Shown piece by piece: positions 21,543-29,080 of a DNA stretch of 34,429 nucleotides. Source of the stretch: Streptosporangiaceae bacterium (GTDB lineage Bacteria > Actinomycetota > Actinomycetes > Streptosporangiales > Streptosporangiaceae); assembly GCA_030039095.1 (NCBI GenBank), contig JASHQP010000731.1:1-34429 (forward strand). The letters run 5' to 3'. The number at the start of each line of letters is the position of its first letter. The first letter of the stretch is position 1. Below the pieces are notes generated by a model. That model was not told the origin of the DNA, did no database searches, and saw only the letters and a list, made by a program, of their open reading frames with translations. The position numbers and the translations under genes were made by a program.

Positions 21543-21790
21543 TGGGCATCACTCCTGTCCTGTCTCCGGCCGGCCGGGGTGGCCGGCGGGGTCCGCGGTG
21601 AACAGCGCTGCTGTGGTGTGGTGCGGGGATGCTGACGGGCGCGTAAACCCGCACGATCATGGCCGACCGGCCGGTGAGCAGCTTGACGCTGGCGCCCGTA
21701 ACTGGGCGCGATACGCCACATGGCGTGGCGGTGGCGGCGTGACGTGCCGCCGACGGGGATACTGGCCGTGGCGAGATCACGGTCCAACAT
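21473..21790 (-). CDS. Leader ORF (105 codons) overlapping the acetate-type channel start
   Basis: ATG at 21790, the first start after AGGAGG (21801-21806) that lies next to variant RNA copy E. The product, starting MLDRDLATASIPVGG, is Arg/His/Pro-rich without a recognised domain and runs 70 bases into the channel gene in another frame. It is probably not a functional protein. It may carry ribosomes through the leader, like the leader ORFs behind fluoride copies 2, 3 and 5. An alternative is that the variant RNA acts on the channel gene from a distance. Confidence 0.3.
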   Translation of the reverse strand: MLDRDLATASIPVGGTSRRHRHAMWRIAPSYGRQRQAAHRPVGHDRAGLRARQHPRTTPQQRCSPRTPPATPAGRRQDRSDAQWPHQVLSGKRLRQPRLRRPPRR

Positions 21791-21818
21791 GGGGCACGCA
21801 GCCTCCTGTCCCGCGCTG

Positions 21819-21866
21819 GGCAGGGACCGTTGGCGGCGACCGCACTTAACGGCGAGCCCCTCCGCC
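21819..21866 (-). ncRNA. Fluoride-aptamer-like variant RNA, copy E (acetate-type channel leader)
   Basis: Minus strand: GGCG (21866-21863), loop GAGGGGCT, CGCC, GTTAAGT, P3 (GCGG-TCG-CCGC), then CAACGGTCCCTGCC. Downstream, GTCCC in the pseudoknot strand is complementary to GGGAC, which directly precedes AGGAGG. The GTTAA linker is close to the GTAAC of fluoride copies 2 and 3. Confidence 0.77.
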
Positions 21867-21879
21867 GTCTCTGCTTCTG

Positions 21880-21908
21880 ATCGTAGATCCGGCTTTGCGT
21901 CCGGTAAA
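21880..21908 (-). promoter_or_regulatory. Promoter for variant RNA copy E
   Basis: Minus strand: -35 TTTACC (21903-21908), 17-base spacer, -10 TACGAT (21880-21885). The aptamer starts 13 bases after the -10. Confidence 0.5.
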
Positions 21909-22405
21909 GCGTGTGTCCCCTGAAGCCGCGCGTGGCGGTTGTTGCCAGCCGGGCGCGCCTCCCCGGTGCTGTCACAGTGGGAGGACCCGCCGGGCGACGG
22001 TGACGCGGCGCTCGATCCGGTCCTGCTGGCAACTCGCCACGCCGCTTCTGCTGCTGAGGGCTACCTTTCAGGCTCCGTCGCCCGGTAGACGCACGCGCTG
22101 AAGTCGTCGAGTGCTTCCTGGCACTTGGCCAGCGCGGCCGCGGCCGGCTCCGCCTGGGCGGAGCCGAAACCATCCACCGCCCGGACTTTCTTGTGCCCTC
22201 TTGCCAGTCTTTCAGGTTCTTTGCCGCATTGGTTCAGCTCGGCCAGGGTGCAGCGGCCCGCGATCGCCTCGGCCCGAGTCTGGCCATGGCCGCGGCGCGA
22301 GTCAAGCAGGGTGTGTTCGCGCGCGCCGGGACGACGGGATGACCCGTGGTGAACATTCCGGATAATCGGAGAGAGAGCCGCTGCCGACCGAGGAGTCCTC
22401 CCGCG
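21909..22405. other. Intergenic stretch without a firmly supported gene
   Basis: About 500 bases between the channel leader and the CocE-type gene. A minus-strand frame open from about 22350 to a TAG at 22061 has high third-position GC and a plausible helical sequence (AELNQCGKEPERLA, QEALDDFSACVYRATE). It has no convincing start or SD, and I do not recognise it, so it could be a remnant. GAGGAG at 22393-22398 serves the gene at 22406. I see no RNA element, although promoters for the CocE-type gene should lie here. Confidence 0.4.
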
Positions 22406-24064
22406 ATGACGATAGCCAGCCGTTTCTTCGAGCGGACGATGAAGCTGCCACCCGCGTCACACCGTGACGTGCAGGTCGAGCGCGACCTGAAGATTCCCAT
22501 GCCCGACGGGGTGCACCTGCTCGCCGACCGCTACCTGCCACGCGGGGACGGGCGGCCGCCGCTCGTGCTGGTCCGCTCGCCGTACGGGCGGCGGAGCATC
22601 TGGGGGATCCTGTTCGGCCGGGTGCTGGCCGAGCGGGGCTTCCAGGTGGTCATCCAGAGCTGCCGCGGAACGTTCGGCTCGGGCGGTACCTTCGACCCGT
22701 TCGGCCCCGATGAGCACGACGACGGCCTGGCCACGGTCGCGTGGCTGCGCGCACAGCCGTGGTACCCGGGTTCGTTCGCGACGACCGGGCCGAGCTACCT
22801 GGGCATGGTTCAATGGGCGATCGCCGCCGACGCAGGGCCCGAACTGAAGGCGATGTGCCCGCAGGTGACGACCTCCGACTTCCGGGCTCCGTTCTACGGG
22901 GGCGAGGCGTTCTCCCTCCAGACGGCGCTGACCTGGGTCAACCAGGTCGCGGGCCAGGAACGGCGATTCGCGTTCGCCCGCCAGTCTCGGGAGGACCACC
23001 GGCTCCGGCCGCTGTTCGACCGGCTGCCGCTGGGCGATCTCGACCGGCTCGCCACCGGCGGCCACGTCGCGTACTACCAGGACTGGCTGGCCCACAGCGA
23101 CCCGGGGGACGACTACTGGAAGGGCCGCCGGTTCAGCGACACCCTGGACCGGGTGGCCGCCCCGGTCAGCATGGTCAGCGGCTGGAACGACTTCTTGCTG
23201 CCGTACCAGCTGCGTGACTACGCCGCGCTGCGCAGCGCCGGGCACGAGCCCTACCTGACCATCGGCCCGTGGCGGCACGCCGACCAGGAGGCGGTCGGCA
23301 CCTGGGCCAGGGATTCGGTGGCCTGGCTGCGGGCTCATCTGCTCGGCGACCGGAGCCTCCTGCGGCCGGACCCGGTCCGGATCTTCGTCACCGGCGCGGA
23401 CGAATGGCGCGACCTGCCGGCGTGGCCGCCCGCCACCCGGCCGCAGCGCTGGCATCTTCAGCCAGACGCCGCGCTCGGCACCACGCCGCCGACCGCGAGC
23501 GAACCCGATCGCTACAGCTACCACCCGGGCGACCCCACGCCGAGCCTGGGCGGGCCGGTCGGCCTGCAGGGCACGGCGCGGATGGACAACCGCATGCTCG
23601 AGGCCCGCCCCGACGTGCTGACCTACACCAGCACGCCGCTGCCGGACGACCTCGAGGTGTTCGGCGAGGTCACGGCCGACCTGTTCGTGCGCTCCAGCCT
23701 CGAGCACACCGACTTCTTCGCCCGGCTGTGCGACGTCGGCCCGAGCGGCGCGTCGATCAACATCTGTGACGCCCTGCTCCGGCTGGCGCCGGGCCGGCCG
23801 GCCCCCGAGCCGGACGGCGCGATCCGGGTGCGGTTCGTGCTCTGGCCCGCCGCGCACCGCTTCCGCCGCGGGCACCGGCTCCGGCTCCAGGTCTCCAGCG
23901 GCGCGCACCCCAGGTATGCGCGCAACCCCGGCAGCGGCGAGCCGCTCGCGACAGCGACCACGCTGGTCGCCGCGGACCAGCAGGTCCATCACGATCCCGA
24001 GCATCCGTCAGCGGTCATCCTGCCCGTCGCCAGCACCGTCCAGCCTGGCCAGGACCGCTCGTAG
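22406..24064 (+). CDS. CocE/NonD family serine hydrolase
   Basis: A 552-residue alpha/beta hydrolase of the CocE / X-Pro dipeptidyl-peptidase S15 type. The nucleophile elbow is GPSYLG (Ser130), the oxyanion region is RSPYGRR, the acid probably lies in the DRVAAPVSMVSGWNDF region, and the His in GPWRHAD. The C-terminal 200 residues form the jelly-roll domain usual in the family (end segment VRFVLWPAAHRFRRGHRLRLQ). It hydrolyses esters or amides; the substrate is unknown. The ATG at 22406 has GAGGAG ten bases upstream; ATG 22439 is an alternative. Its last 57 bases overlap the end of the convergent GTPase gene. No riboswitch-like leader is seen. Confidence 0.88.
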   Translation: MTIASRFFERTMKLPPASHRDVQVERDLKIPMPDGVHLLADRYLPRGDGRPPLVLVRSPYGRRSIWGILFGRVLAERGFQVVIQSCRGTFGSGGTFDPFGPDEHDDGLATVAWLRAQPWYPGSFATTGPSYLGMVQWAIAADAGPELKAMCPQVTTSDFRAPFYGGEAFSLQTALTWVNQVAGQERRFAFARQSREDHRLRPLFDRLPLGDLDRLATGGHVAYYQDWLAHSDPGDDYWKGRRFSDTLDRVAAPVSMVSGWNDFLLPYQLRDYAALRSAGHEPYLTIGPWRHADQEAVGTWARDSVAWLRAHLLGDRSLLRPDPVRIFVTGADEWRDLPAWPPATRPQRWHLQPDAALGTTPPTASEPDRYSYHPGDPTPSLGGPVGLQGTARMDNRMLEARPDVLTYTSTPLPDDLEVFGEVTADLFVRSSLEHTDFFARLCDVGPSGASINICDALLRLAPGRPAPEPDGAIRVRFVLWPAAHRFRRGHRLRLQVSSGAHPRYARNPGSGEPLATATTLVAADQQVHHDPEHPSAVILPVASTVQPGQDRS

Positions 24065-25735
24065 CGCCTGCTCCCGGCCGGCCAGCTCGGCAAGCTTGCC
24101 CTCGGCCTGGCCGGCCGTCTGCGCGCGGAGCCCGGCGGCCGTCCGCAGCGCCCTGTCCAGGCGGTCCGTGCTGCCGGAATAGCGGCGGCCCACGGCCAGG
24201 ATCAGCTGCCTGGTGGCCTCCGCCAGGCGGTGCTGCAGATCCCCCCGGGCCCGGCCGATCTGCCGCTCGGCGAGGTCGCCAGCCTCGCCGAGCACGTGGT
24301 CCCGGGCCAGCCGCCGCCCGATTTCGCCGGGCACCCTGCGGCGCACCGCCCCCGCCAGCAGCTCCGCCTGATCGACGTTCTCGCCGACCGAGTAGAAGAA
24401 CCGCCGGTCCGGCGCCAGCCGGTCCTGCGCGCCCGCCGCGGCCAGCTCGAGCCCCAGCAGGTCGGCCGCTGCGTCACGAATCGCCTCAATTTCGGCCGTC
24501 AGGCCGCGTGTGAGCCGGCCGTCCAGGCTGGCGAGCCCGTCCTCTAGCTTTTCGCGCTGCGACTGGCGCCACGCCTCGGCACCGCCGACAGCCAGCCGGA
24601 CCAGCGCGGCCCTGCCCTGCCGCTGGATCTCGCCCGGCGACGCCGAAGCGAGCTCGCCGGCGAGCAGGCCGCTGATGGTTGTACGCAGCTCAGCGGCGAG
24701 CCGTGCGGTCTGCGCTTCAGCGGCCTCGTTCAGCGCGCCGAGCATCCGCTTGGACTCCGCGGCTGCCAGGTCGGCGGCCACGGTGCCCCGCTCCCGCACC
24801 GCAGCGAGCCGGGCGGCGAAGGCCGCGACCCGCCCGGCAGCGTCCGAGCTGCGCATTTCGGCCGCGCGCCGGGCCAGCGCTATCTCGTCGATCGCCGCAC
24901 CGGCGATGCGGCGTAGCTGCCCGGCCGCGGATCGCCGCAGGTCCGCAGTCCGCCCGGTGCCGAGATACGCGGTGAAGTCAGCGAGAAAGCGGGCGAATCC
25001 GGTGTCGCCGGCGCCGGACAGCGCGGCCCTGGCCGACACGGGGTAGAGCTGCACCGGCTGGCCGGTGGCCTCGCGCACCACCCGCTCGGTGAACTCGGCG
25101 GCCTCCGCCAGCCCAGCCGCATCGGCGTAGTCCGCCTTGTTCAGCACGATGAATGTGGTCACCGAGAGCTCGTGGACGCGGCCGAGCAGGTCGCGCTCGG
25201 TCGCCGAGACCGGCGGGTCGGCAGTAAGCACGAAGATCGCGGCATCCATGGTGGGCAGCGCGCTGTCGGCTGCCGCGGTGTTGTGCGCGTGGACCGAACC
25301 GGTTCCCGGCGTGTCGACGATCTCCACGCCCCTGGCCAGGATCGGGGCATCCAGGTGGACCGTGATCGCGGCGACGCCGCGCGAGTTCCCGGGATTGCCG
25401 CGTTCGGTCCCGAACTCCTCGAGCGCCGGCAGAGGATGACGCTCGGTCCGGCCGCCGGCGAACGCCACGTCGAGCCGCTCGTCGGTCCCGTGCGTCACCG
25501 TGGTCGGCACCGCCGTCAGTGGTGTCACGCCCATCGGCAGGACGTCGCGGCCGAGCAGCGCGTTCACCAGCGTGCTCTTGCCCCGCTTCGCCTCCCCCAC
25601 GACCAGCACCCGCAGCCGGGCGGCGGCGAGCCGGTCGCGCAGCGCGGCGAGCACGGCCGCGTCGGATTCATCGGCCAGCGGGGTCAGCTCATCGAGCGCC
25701 AACGTCAGCGCGTCGGGCAGTTCGGGTGCGCGCAT
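24008..25735 (-). CDS. Dynamin-like GTPase behind variant RNA copy F
   Basis: A 575-residue dynamin-family GTPase. G1 is GEAKRGKST, G3 DTPGTGS, G4 NKAD, preceded by a short helical N-terminus (MRAPELPDALTLAL). The rest is Ala/Arg-rich helix typical of the stalk, without the Cys/His modules of the protein at 15311-17746. The start is ATG 25735 with AGGAGG seven bases upstream (GGAGGCGGT spacing). A longer open frame upstream is explained by the aptamer being open by chance. The two GTPases share the block 'LVNALLG..VLPMG' / 'LMNALLG..LPMG' and sit behind the two different RNA types. Its role is unknown; membrane remodelling under stress is plausible. Confidence 0.87.
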   Translation of the reverse strand: MRAPELPDALTLALDELTPLADESDAAVLAALRDRLAAARLRVLVVGEAKRGKSTLVNALLGRDVLPMGVTPLTAVPTTVTHGTDERLDVAFAGGRTERHPLPALEEFGTERGNPGNSRGVAAITVHLDAPILARGVEIVDTPGTGSVHAHNTAAADSALPTMDAAIFVLTADPPVSATERDLLGRVHELSVTTFIVLNKADYADAAGLAEAAEFTERVVREATGQPVQLYPVSARAALSGAGDTGFARFLADFTAYLGTGRTADLRRSAAGQLRRIAGAAIDEIALARRAAEMRSSDAAGRVAAFAARLAAVRERGTVAADLAAAESKRMLGALNEAAEAQTARLAAELRTTISGLLAGELASASPGEIQRQGRAALVRLAVGGAEAWRQSQREKLEDGLASLDGRLTRGLTAEIEAIRDAAADLLGLELAAAGAQDRLAPDRRFFYSVGENVDQAELLAGAVRRRVPGEIGRRLARDHVLGEAGDLAERQIGRARGDLQHRLAEATRQLILAVGRRYSGSTDRLDRALRTAAGLRAQTAGQAEGKLAELAGREQALRAVLARLDGAGDGQDDR

Positions 25736-25755
25736 ACCGCCTCCTACCCTCCTCA

Positions 25756-25806
25756 GGCAGGGACCGTTGGCGGCAGTGCCGCAGTTGGATGGCGGGCCCC
25801 TCCGCC
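25756..25806 (-). ncRNA. Fluoride-aptamer-like variant RNA, copy F (second GTPase leader)
   Basis: Minus strand: GGCG (25806-25803), loop GAGGGGCC, CGCC, ATCCAACT, P3 GCGGC-ACT-GCCGC, then CAACGGTCCCTGCC. Downstream, CCCT can pair with AGGG in the sequence AGGAGGGTAGGAGG that holds the SD of the gene at 25735. Confidence 0.77.
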
Positions 25807-26113
25807 GGCGCCTCAGCCTCAGGCTAGCTCGGCGGCGGCACGCTCGAGTGCCTGCCACGGCCCGGCATGGGCCGGCCCGGCCGCTCCGCGCGCCTTTCCC
25901 CGCCCTTCCACGACCCTTCTCGCTGGCCTCGTGCCGCCCATACGCCGGCCATTCACTGAGGCATTGTGCTGCAATCACATAGGTCGCATAGCTTCGAATG
26001 TTTACGCTTCCCGGCGCCCGGCGATATAGCCCCTGCCATCAGCAATGGCTGCCAGCCAATTATGCGGTCAATAACTGTTAATGGGCTGGCATCACGCACG
26101 GGGGGAATACTGC
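25807..26113. other. Divergent intergenic stretch
   Basis: Between the GTPase leader and the exported-protein gene. The right half (25960-26110) is noticeably less GC-rich than its surroundings, with AT-rich words such as AATTATGCGGTCAATAACTG, as expected for a promoter region of the gene at 26114. I could not fix a -35/-10 pair. No gene or further aptamer is seen. Confidence 0.4.
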
Positions 26114-27712
26114 ATGCTAGGGCAATGGAGTGATCGCCTGCGCCGGCGAATCTCGCACCGCGCAACGATCGCGCTAGTCATTACGCTGTCCGTTCTCGTG
26201 GGCGCCACGTCCTATGCTTTCGCCGGTTATCTGCACCCATCGGCGGCCGGCCCTTCGGCCTGCAAACGGCAGCCGATATCGGGCACGTCTGTCCTTTCCG
26301 GCTCGTCGGCCGAGCTTGCCGCCGAAGCCGCGAGCTCGCTGCTGGGATGCGCGTCGAGCGTGGTAGTCGCGAACGACAACCCGGCGTCCGTGGCTGCCGC
26401 CGTGCCGCTTGCCGAGCGGGCGCACGCGCCGCTGCTGCTGTCCTCGCCGCTGTCCGCGACGGCGGCCAGCATCATTTCCTTCCGCGGCGGCCTGCCGGCC
26501 CGCAGCCAGGCGTCGGCCAGTTCCGCGAGCACCCTTGCCGTGCTGCGGGAGATCAACGACTTGCACCCGCGCAACGTGCTGGTCGTCGGGCTGAAGACCA
26601 GCGAGCTCTCGGCGGAAATGCCGGGGGCGCGGGTGACCTCGAACCCGGCCGGGCTGGCCGCGATGTCACCGCCCAAGCCGCTGTCCCACCTGGTCGTGCT
26701 CGTGTCCAAGAACAACCCCGCCGTCGCCATGGCGGCCACGGCGACCGCGGAGGCGGCCGGCGCCAGGGTGGTGGCGATGCCGGGCTACGACCCGCGCGGC
26801 AACGCGGCCGCGATCACCACGATCGCCCGGGCCAAGCCGCGTGACGTCATCGCGGTCGGGAGCGGCTTCGGGCCGACGAGCCAGCTTGTTTCGCGGCTCG
26901 CCGTGGTCAGGACCGGTGTGCAGTTGCCGGACGGCGGCCAGCTCATCGTGCCCATGCACCGGCTGGTCGCGCTCTACGGGCACCCGGGCGTCGCGTCGCT
27001 CGGGGCGCTCGGCGAGCAGGGCATAAGCGCCAGCGTCGCCAGGATCAAGAAGCTGGCAGCGTCCTACCAGGCGCTGAGCAAGTCGCCCGTCGTCCCGACG
27101 TTCGAGATCATCACCACGCTTGCCACGTCCGCCGCGGGGCCGACCGGGGACTACTCGTATGAGACTCCCGTGGCCACGCTGCGCCCCTGGATACGCGCCG
27201 CGACCAAGGCAGGGATGTACGTGATCCTCGACCTGCAGCCGGGCCGGGACAGCTTCCTGGCGCAGGCCAAGGCGTACCAGTCGCTGCTGGAACTGCCGAA
27301 CGTCGGCCTCGCTCTCGACCCCGAGTGGGCGCTGAAATCAAACCAGCTGCCGCTGCGGCAGATTGGCAACGTCAGCATCACGGAGGTGAACAGCGTCGTT
27401 GACTGGCTGGGCCAGCTCACCGCGGAATACCGCCTTCCCCAAAAGGTCCTCGTGCTGCATGAGTTCAAGGCTGGGGAGATCAGCGACCTGCCGGCTCTCG
27501 ACACCCATAACGACGACCTGGCCGTGGTCATGGACATGGACGGGCAGGGCAGCCCGGCGATGAAGCAGGCGACGTGGAATTTCGTCACCCACACCACGCC
27601 CGCGGGGGTGCCTTTCGGCTGGAAGGACTTCTTCGTCAAGGATTCGCCGATGCTGAACCCGAAGCAGACGATGGAGCACACGCCGCAGCCGGTGATGATC
27701 TCCTACGAGTAA
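26114..27712 (+). CDS. Exported protein with CWB2-like N-terminal part
   Basis: About 532 residues from ATG 26114 (GGGGGA upstream). A start at ATG 26081 would add eleven. Residues about 10-40 form a signal anchor or signal peptide (RRRISHRATIALVITLSVLVG). The part to about residue 260 resembles the cell-wall-binding repeat 2 fold: repeated alternation of 'SSVVVANDNPASVAAAVPLA', 'APLLLSSPL' and 'VLVVGLKT' blocks. The C-terminal 230 residues have barrel-like strands (GMYVILDLQPGR, NVGLALDPEWAL, VLVLHEF, LAVVMDMDGQG) suggestive of a glycosidase-like or other TIM-type domain, which I cannot assign. It is predicted to act outside the membrane. Confidence 0.7.
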   Translation: MLGQWSDRLRRRISHRATIALVITLSVLVGATSYAFAGYLHPSAAGPSACKRQPISGTSVLSGSSAELAAEAASSLLGCASSVVVANDNPASVAAAVPLAERAHAPLLLSSPLSATAASIISFRGGLPARSQASASSASTLAVLREINDLHPRNVLVVGLKTSELSAEMPGARVTSNPAGLAAMSPPKPLSHLVVLVSKNNPAVAMAATATAEAAGARVVAMPGYDPRGNAAAITTIARAKPRDVIAVGSGFGPTSQLVSRLAVVRTGVQLPDGGQLIVPMHRLVALYGHPGVASLGALGEQGISASVARIKKLAASYQALSKSPVVPTFEIITTLATSAAGPTGDYSYETPVATLRPWIRAATKAGMYVILDLQPGRDSFLAQAKAYQSLLELPNVGLALDPEWALKSNQLPLRQIGNVSITEVNSVVDWLGQLTAEYRLPQKVLVLHEFKAGEISDLPALDTHNDDLAVVMDMDGQGSPAMKQATWNFVTHTTPAGVPFGWKDFFVKDSPMLNPKQTMEHTPQPVMISYE

Positions 27713-27721
27713 CAGCATTCA

Positions 27722-27771
27722 CCCGGCCTGGCCGCCCGGGCGCACCGCGCCGCCCGGGCCGCCGGGCCGGG
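27722..27771. terminator. Strong GC-rich hairpin between convergent genes
   Basis: Outer arms CCCGGCCTGGC (27722-27732) and GCCGGGCCGGG (27761-27771) pair over 11 positions with one G-T. Inside, GCCCGGGC occurs on both arms and adds eight pairs. It lies directly between the stops of the genes at 26114-27712 and 27780-28010, so it probably ends both transcripts. No T-run follows. Confidence 0.65.
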
Positions 27772-27779
27772 CGGTGTGT

Positions 27780-28010
27780 TCAGTTCGCGATGTCCCTGCG
27801 GCGCCCGAAGACGAAATACGACAGCGGTATCAGCCCGGCCGAGTTGATGAGCAGCCCGGCGAACCAGGCCCACTTGGGGCCCCGGACCTGATCGGCGGCG
27901 CGCCGCCTGAGGTCGATCGCGGCGGCCGCCTTGAGGCCGGCCTCGGCCACCCCGCCCACGATGATCAGCTTGCGGGTACGGGGGCTGAGATCGCTCCATC
28001 GCTTGGCCAT
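27780..28010 (-). CDS. Small two-helix membrane protein (PLDc_N-like)
   Basis: 76 residues, MAKRWSDLSPRTRKL followed by two hydrophobic segments (IIVGGVAEAGLKAAAAI and WAWFAGLLINSAGLIPLSYFVF) and a basic end. The second helix with its preceding R-x-x-GPKWAWF is typical of the PLDc_N family of small membrane proteins. Role unknown. ATG 28010 was chosen over the farther ATG at 28034 because the family starts close to the first helix; the SD is weak (GGAG 12 bases upstream). Confidence 0.68.
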   Translation of the reverse strand: MAKRWSDLSPRTRKLIIVGGVAEAGLKAAAAIDLRRRAADQVRGPKWAWFAGLLINSAGLIPLSYFVFGRRRDIAN

Positions 28011-28056
28011 GACTCTCTGACTCCCTCCGCACACGCGGCGCTCAACCGCCCGTACT

Positions 28057-28146
28057 CTACACCGGGCGTTTTGCCCTGCCGGCGGTCAACAGGACGAGGG
28101 CCGGGAACGCGACGTCCACGGCGAGCCCGGTAAACAGCCCGATCAC
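28057..28146 (-). CDS. 29-residue membrane peptide coupled to the SDR gene
   Basis: The GTG at 28146 overlaps the SDR stop in a GTGA arrangement. It reads MIGLFTGLAVDVAF and on to PVLLTAG-type hydrophobic residues, ending with the basic tail GRAKRPV. One membrane helix fills most of it. The frame, the coupled start and the charge asymmetry are consistent with a real small membrane protein, but a chance open frame cannot be excluded. Confidence 0.4.
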   Translation of the reverse strand: MIGLFTGLAVDVAFPALVLLTAGRAKRPV

Positions 28147-28934
28147 GTCGCGGGCCGGCCCTGGCCCGGGCCGAACCGTTCCGCGAGGAACTGCGCGAAC
28201 GTGGCCCGGCCAACCGCGTGATCGGGTGCCAGGTGGTATCCGTTGCGGTAACCGGCGAAGGCCGCGCCCGGCAGCCGGACCGGCAGCACCCGGCGACGGC
28301 GCCCCCGGGCCTCCAGGTAGCGGCGCCCGAGGTCGCCGGCGCCGCAGATCTCGGGGCCTCCCATGTCCGGCACCCGCCCGGCCGGGGGCCCGGTGGCCAG
28401 CTCGGCGAGCCGCGTGGCGACCTCTTTGGCGTCGATCGGCTGGAACGACGTCGCGGCCGGCACCAGCAGCACGGGAAAGCGAGCCAGTATCTCGCAGCCG
28501 CGCAGGATCAGCTGGTGGAACTGGGTGGCCCGGAGCACACTCCAGGGCAGGCCGGAGCCCTCGACCAGCCGCTCGGCCTCGAGCTTGGCCTTGTAGTAGC
28601 CCACCGGGACCCGGTCCACCCCGACGATGGAGATGTAGACCAGATGCGGGTGGCCGGCCCGCCGCGCCGCGTCGATGAGGCGCTCGGCCGCTGCGACGTC
28701 GCTTTTGCCGAGGGTGGTCGCGCAGTGGACGATCACGTCGGCTCCCCAGACCGCCGCATCGATGCCGCGGCCGGTCTTCAGGTCGCCGGTGACCCAGTCG
28801 GCCGGGCCGTGCGCAGACGATGCCGGCCGCCGGCTCAGCACTCGCACCTGCGCGCCCGGCTCGGCCAGAAGCTGCCGCACGAGCTCCCGGCCGAGGGTGC
28901 CGGTGCCGCCGGTCACCAGGACCACTGCTGCCAA
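28143..28934 (-). CDS. NAD(P)-binding SDR-type oxidoreductase (NmrA/atypical SDR)
   Basis: About 263 residues. The Rossmann motif VTGGTGTLG is at the N-terminus, then the strand VRVLSRR and DVIVHCATT, as in atypical SDR / NmrA-like proteins. YKAKLEAE provides the Tyr-x3-Lys pattern. These proteins bind NAD(P) and reduce, isomerise or simply sense; the substrate is unknown. The start is probably TTG 28934 with GAGGGG seven to eight bases upstream; GTG 28949 is an alternative without an SD. It diverges from the quinone oxidoreductase at 29081. Confidence 0.82.
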   Translation of the reverse strand: MAAVVLVTGGTGTLGRELVRQLLAEPGAQVRVLSRRPASSAHGPADWVTGDLKTGRGIDAAVWGADVIVHCATTLGKSDVAAAERLIDAARRAGHPHLVYISIVGVDRVPVGYYKAKLEAERLVEGSGLPWSVLRATQFHQLILRGCEILARFPVLLVPAATSFQPIDAKEVATRLAELATGPPAGRVPDMGGPEICGAGDLGRRYLEARGRRRRVLPVRLPGAAFAGYRNGYHLAPDHAVGRATFAQFLAERFGPGQGRPAT

Positions 28935-29080
28935 GGACTCGCCCCTCACGCTTGGCGGCGACGGTGCGCCGGGAACGTCTCAGCCGGGTCGGCTTCGGTC
29001 TCCAGGCTGGCACGTGGCCATGACCGTTGTGTCGGTAGGGTCGCGATGAGACCACCGGCTCGCGCGGAAGGGGCAATGCA

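Noticed and set aside
10283..25806. The six variant copies as a mobile repeat or small transposable element
   Set aside because: Similarity ends at the aptamer, linkers and P3 loops differ, there are no terminal repeats or target duplications, and each copy is placed in the same way relative to a gene start.
10283..25806. The variant RNAs as known guanidine, ZTP, SAM or c-di-GMP riboswitches
   Set aside because: None of the conserved blocks I know for these classes is present, whereas the match to the fluoride scaffold is gap-free in copy D.
25736..25978. Longer N-terminus for the GTPase at 24008-25735
   Set aside because: The extension would be translated from the aptamer and is Arg-rich without family similarity; ATG 25735 has a good SD and fits the family start.
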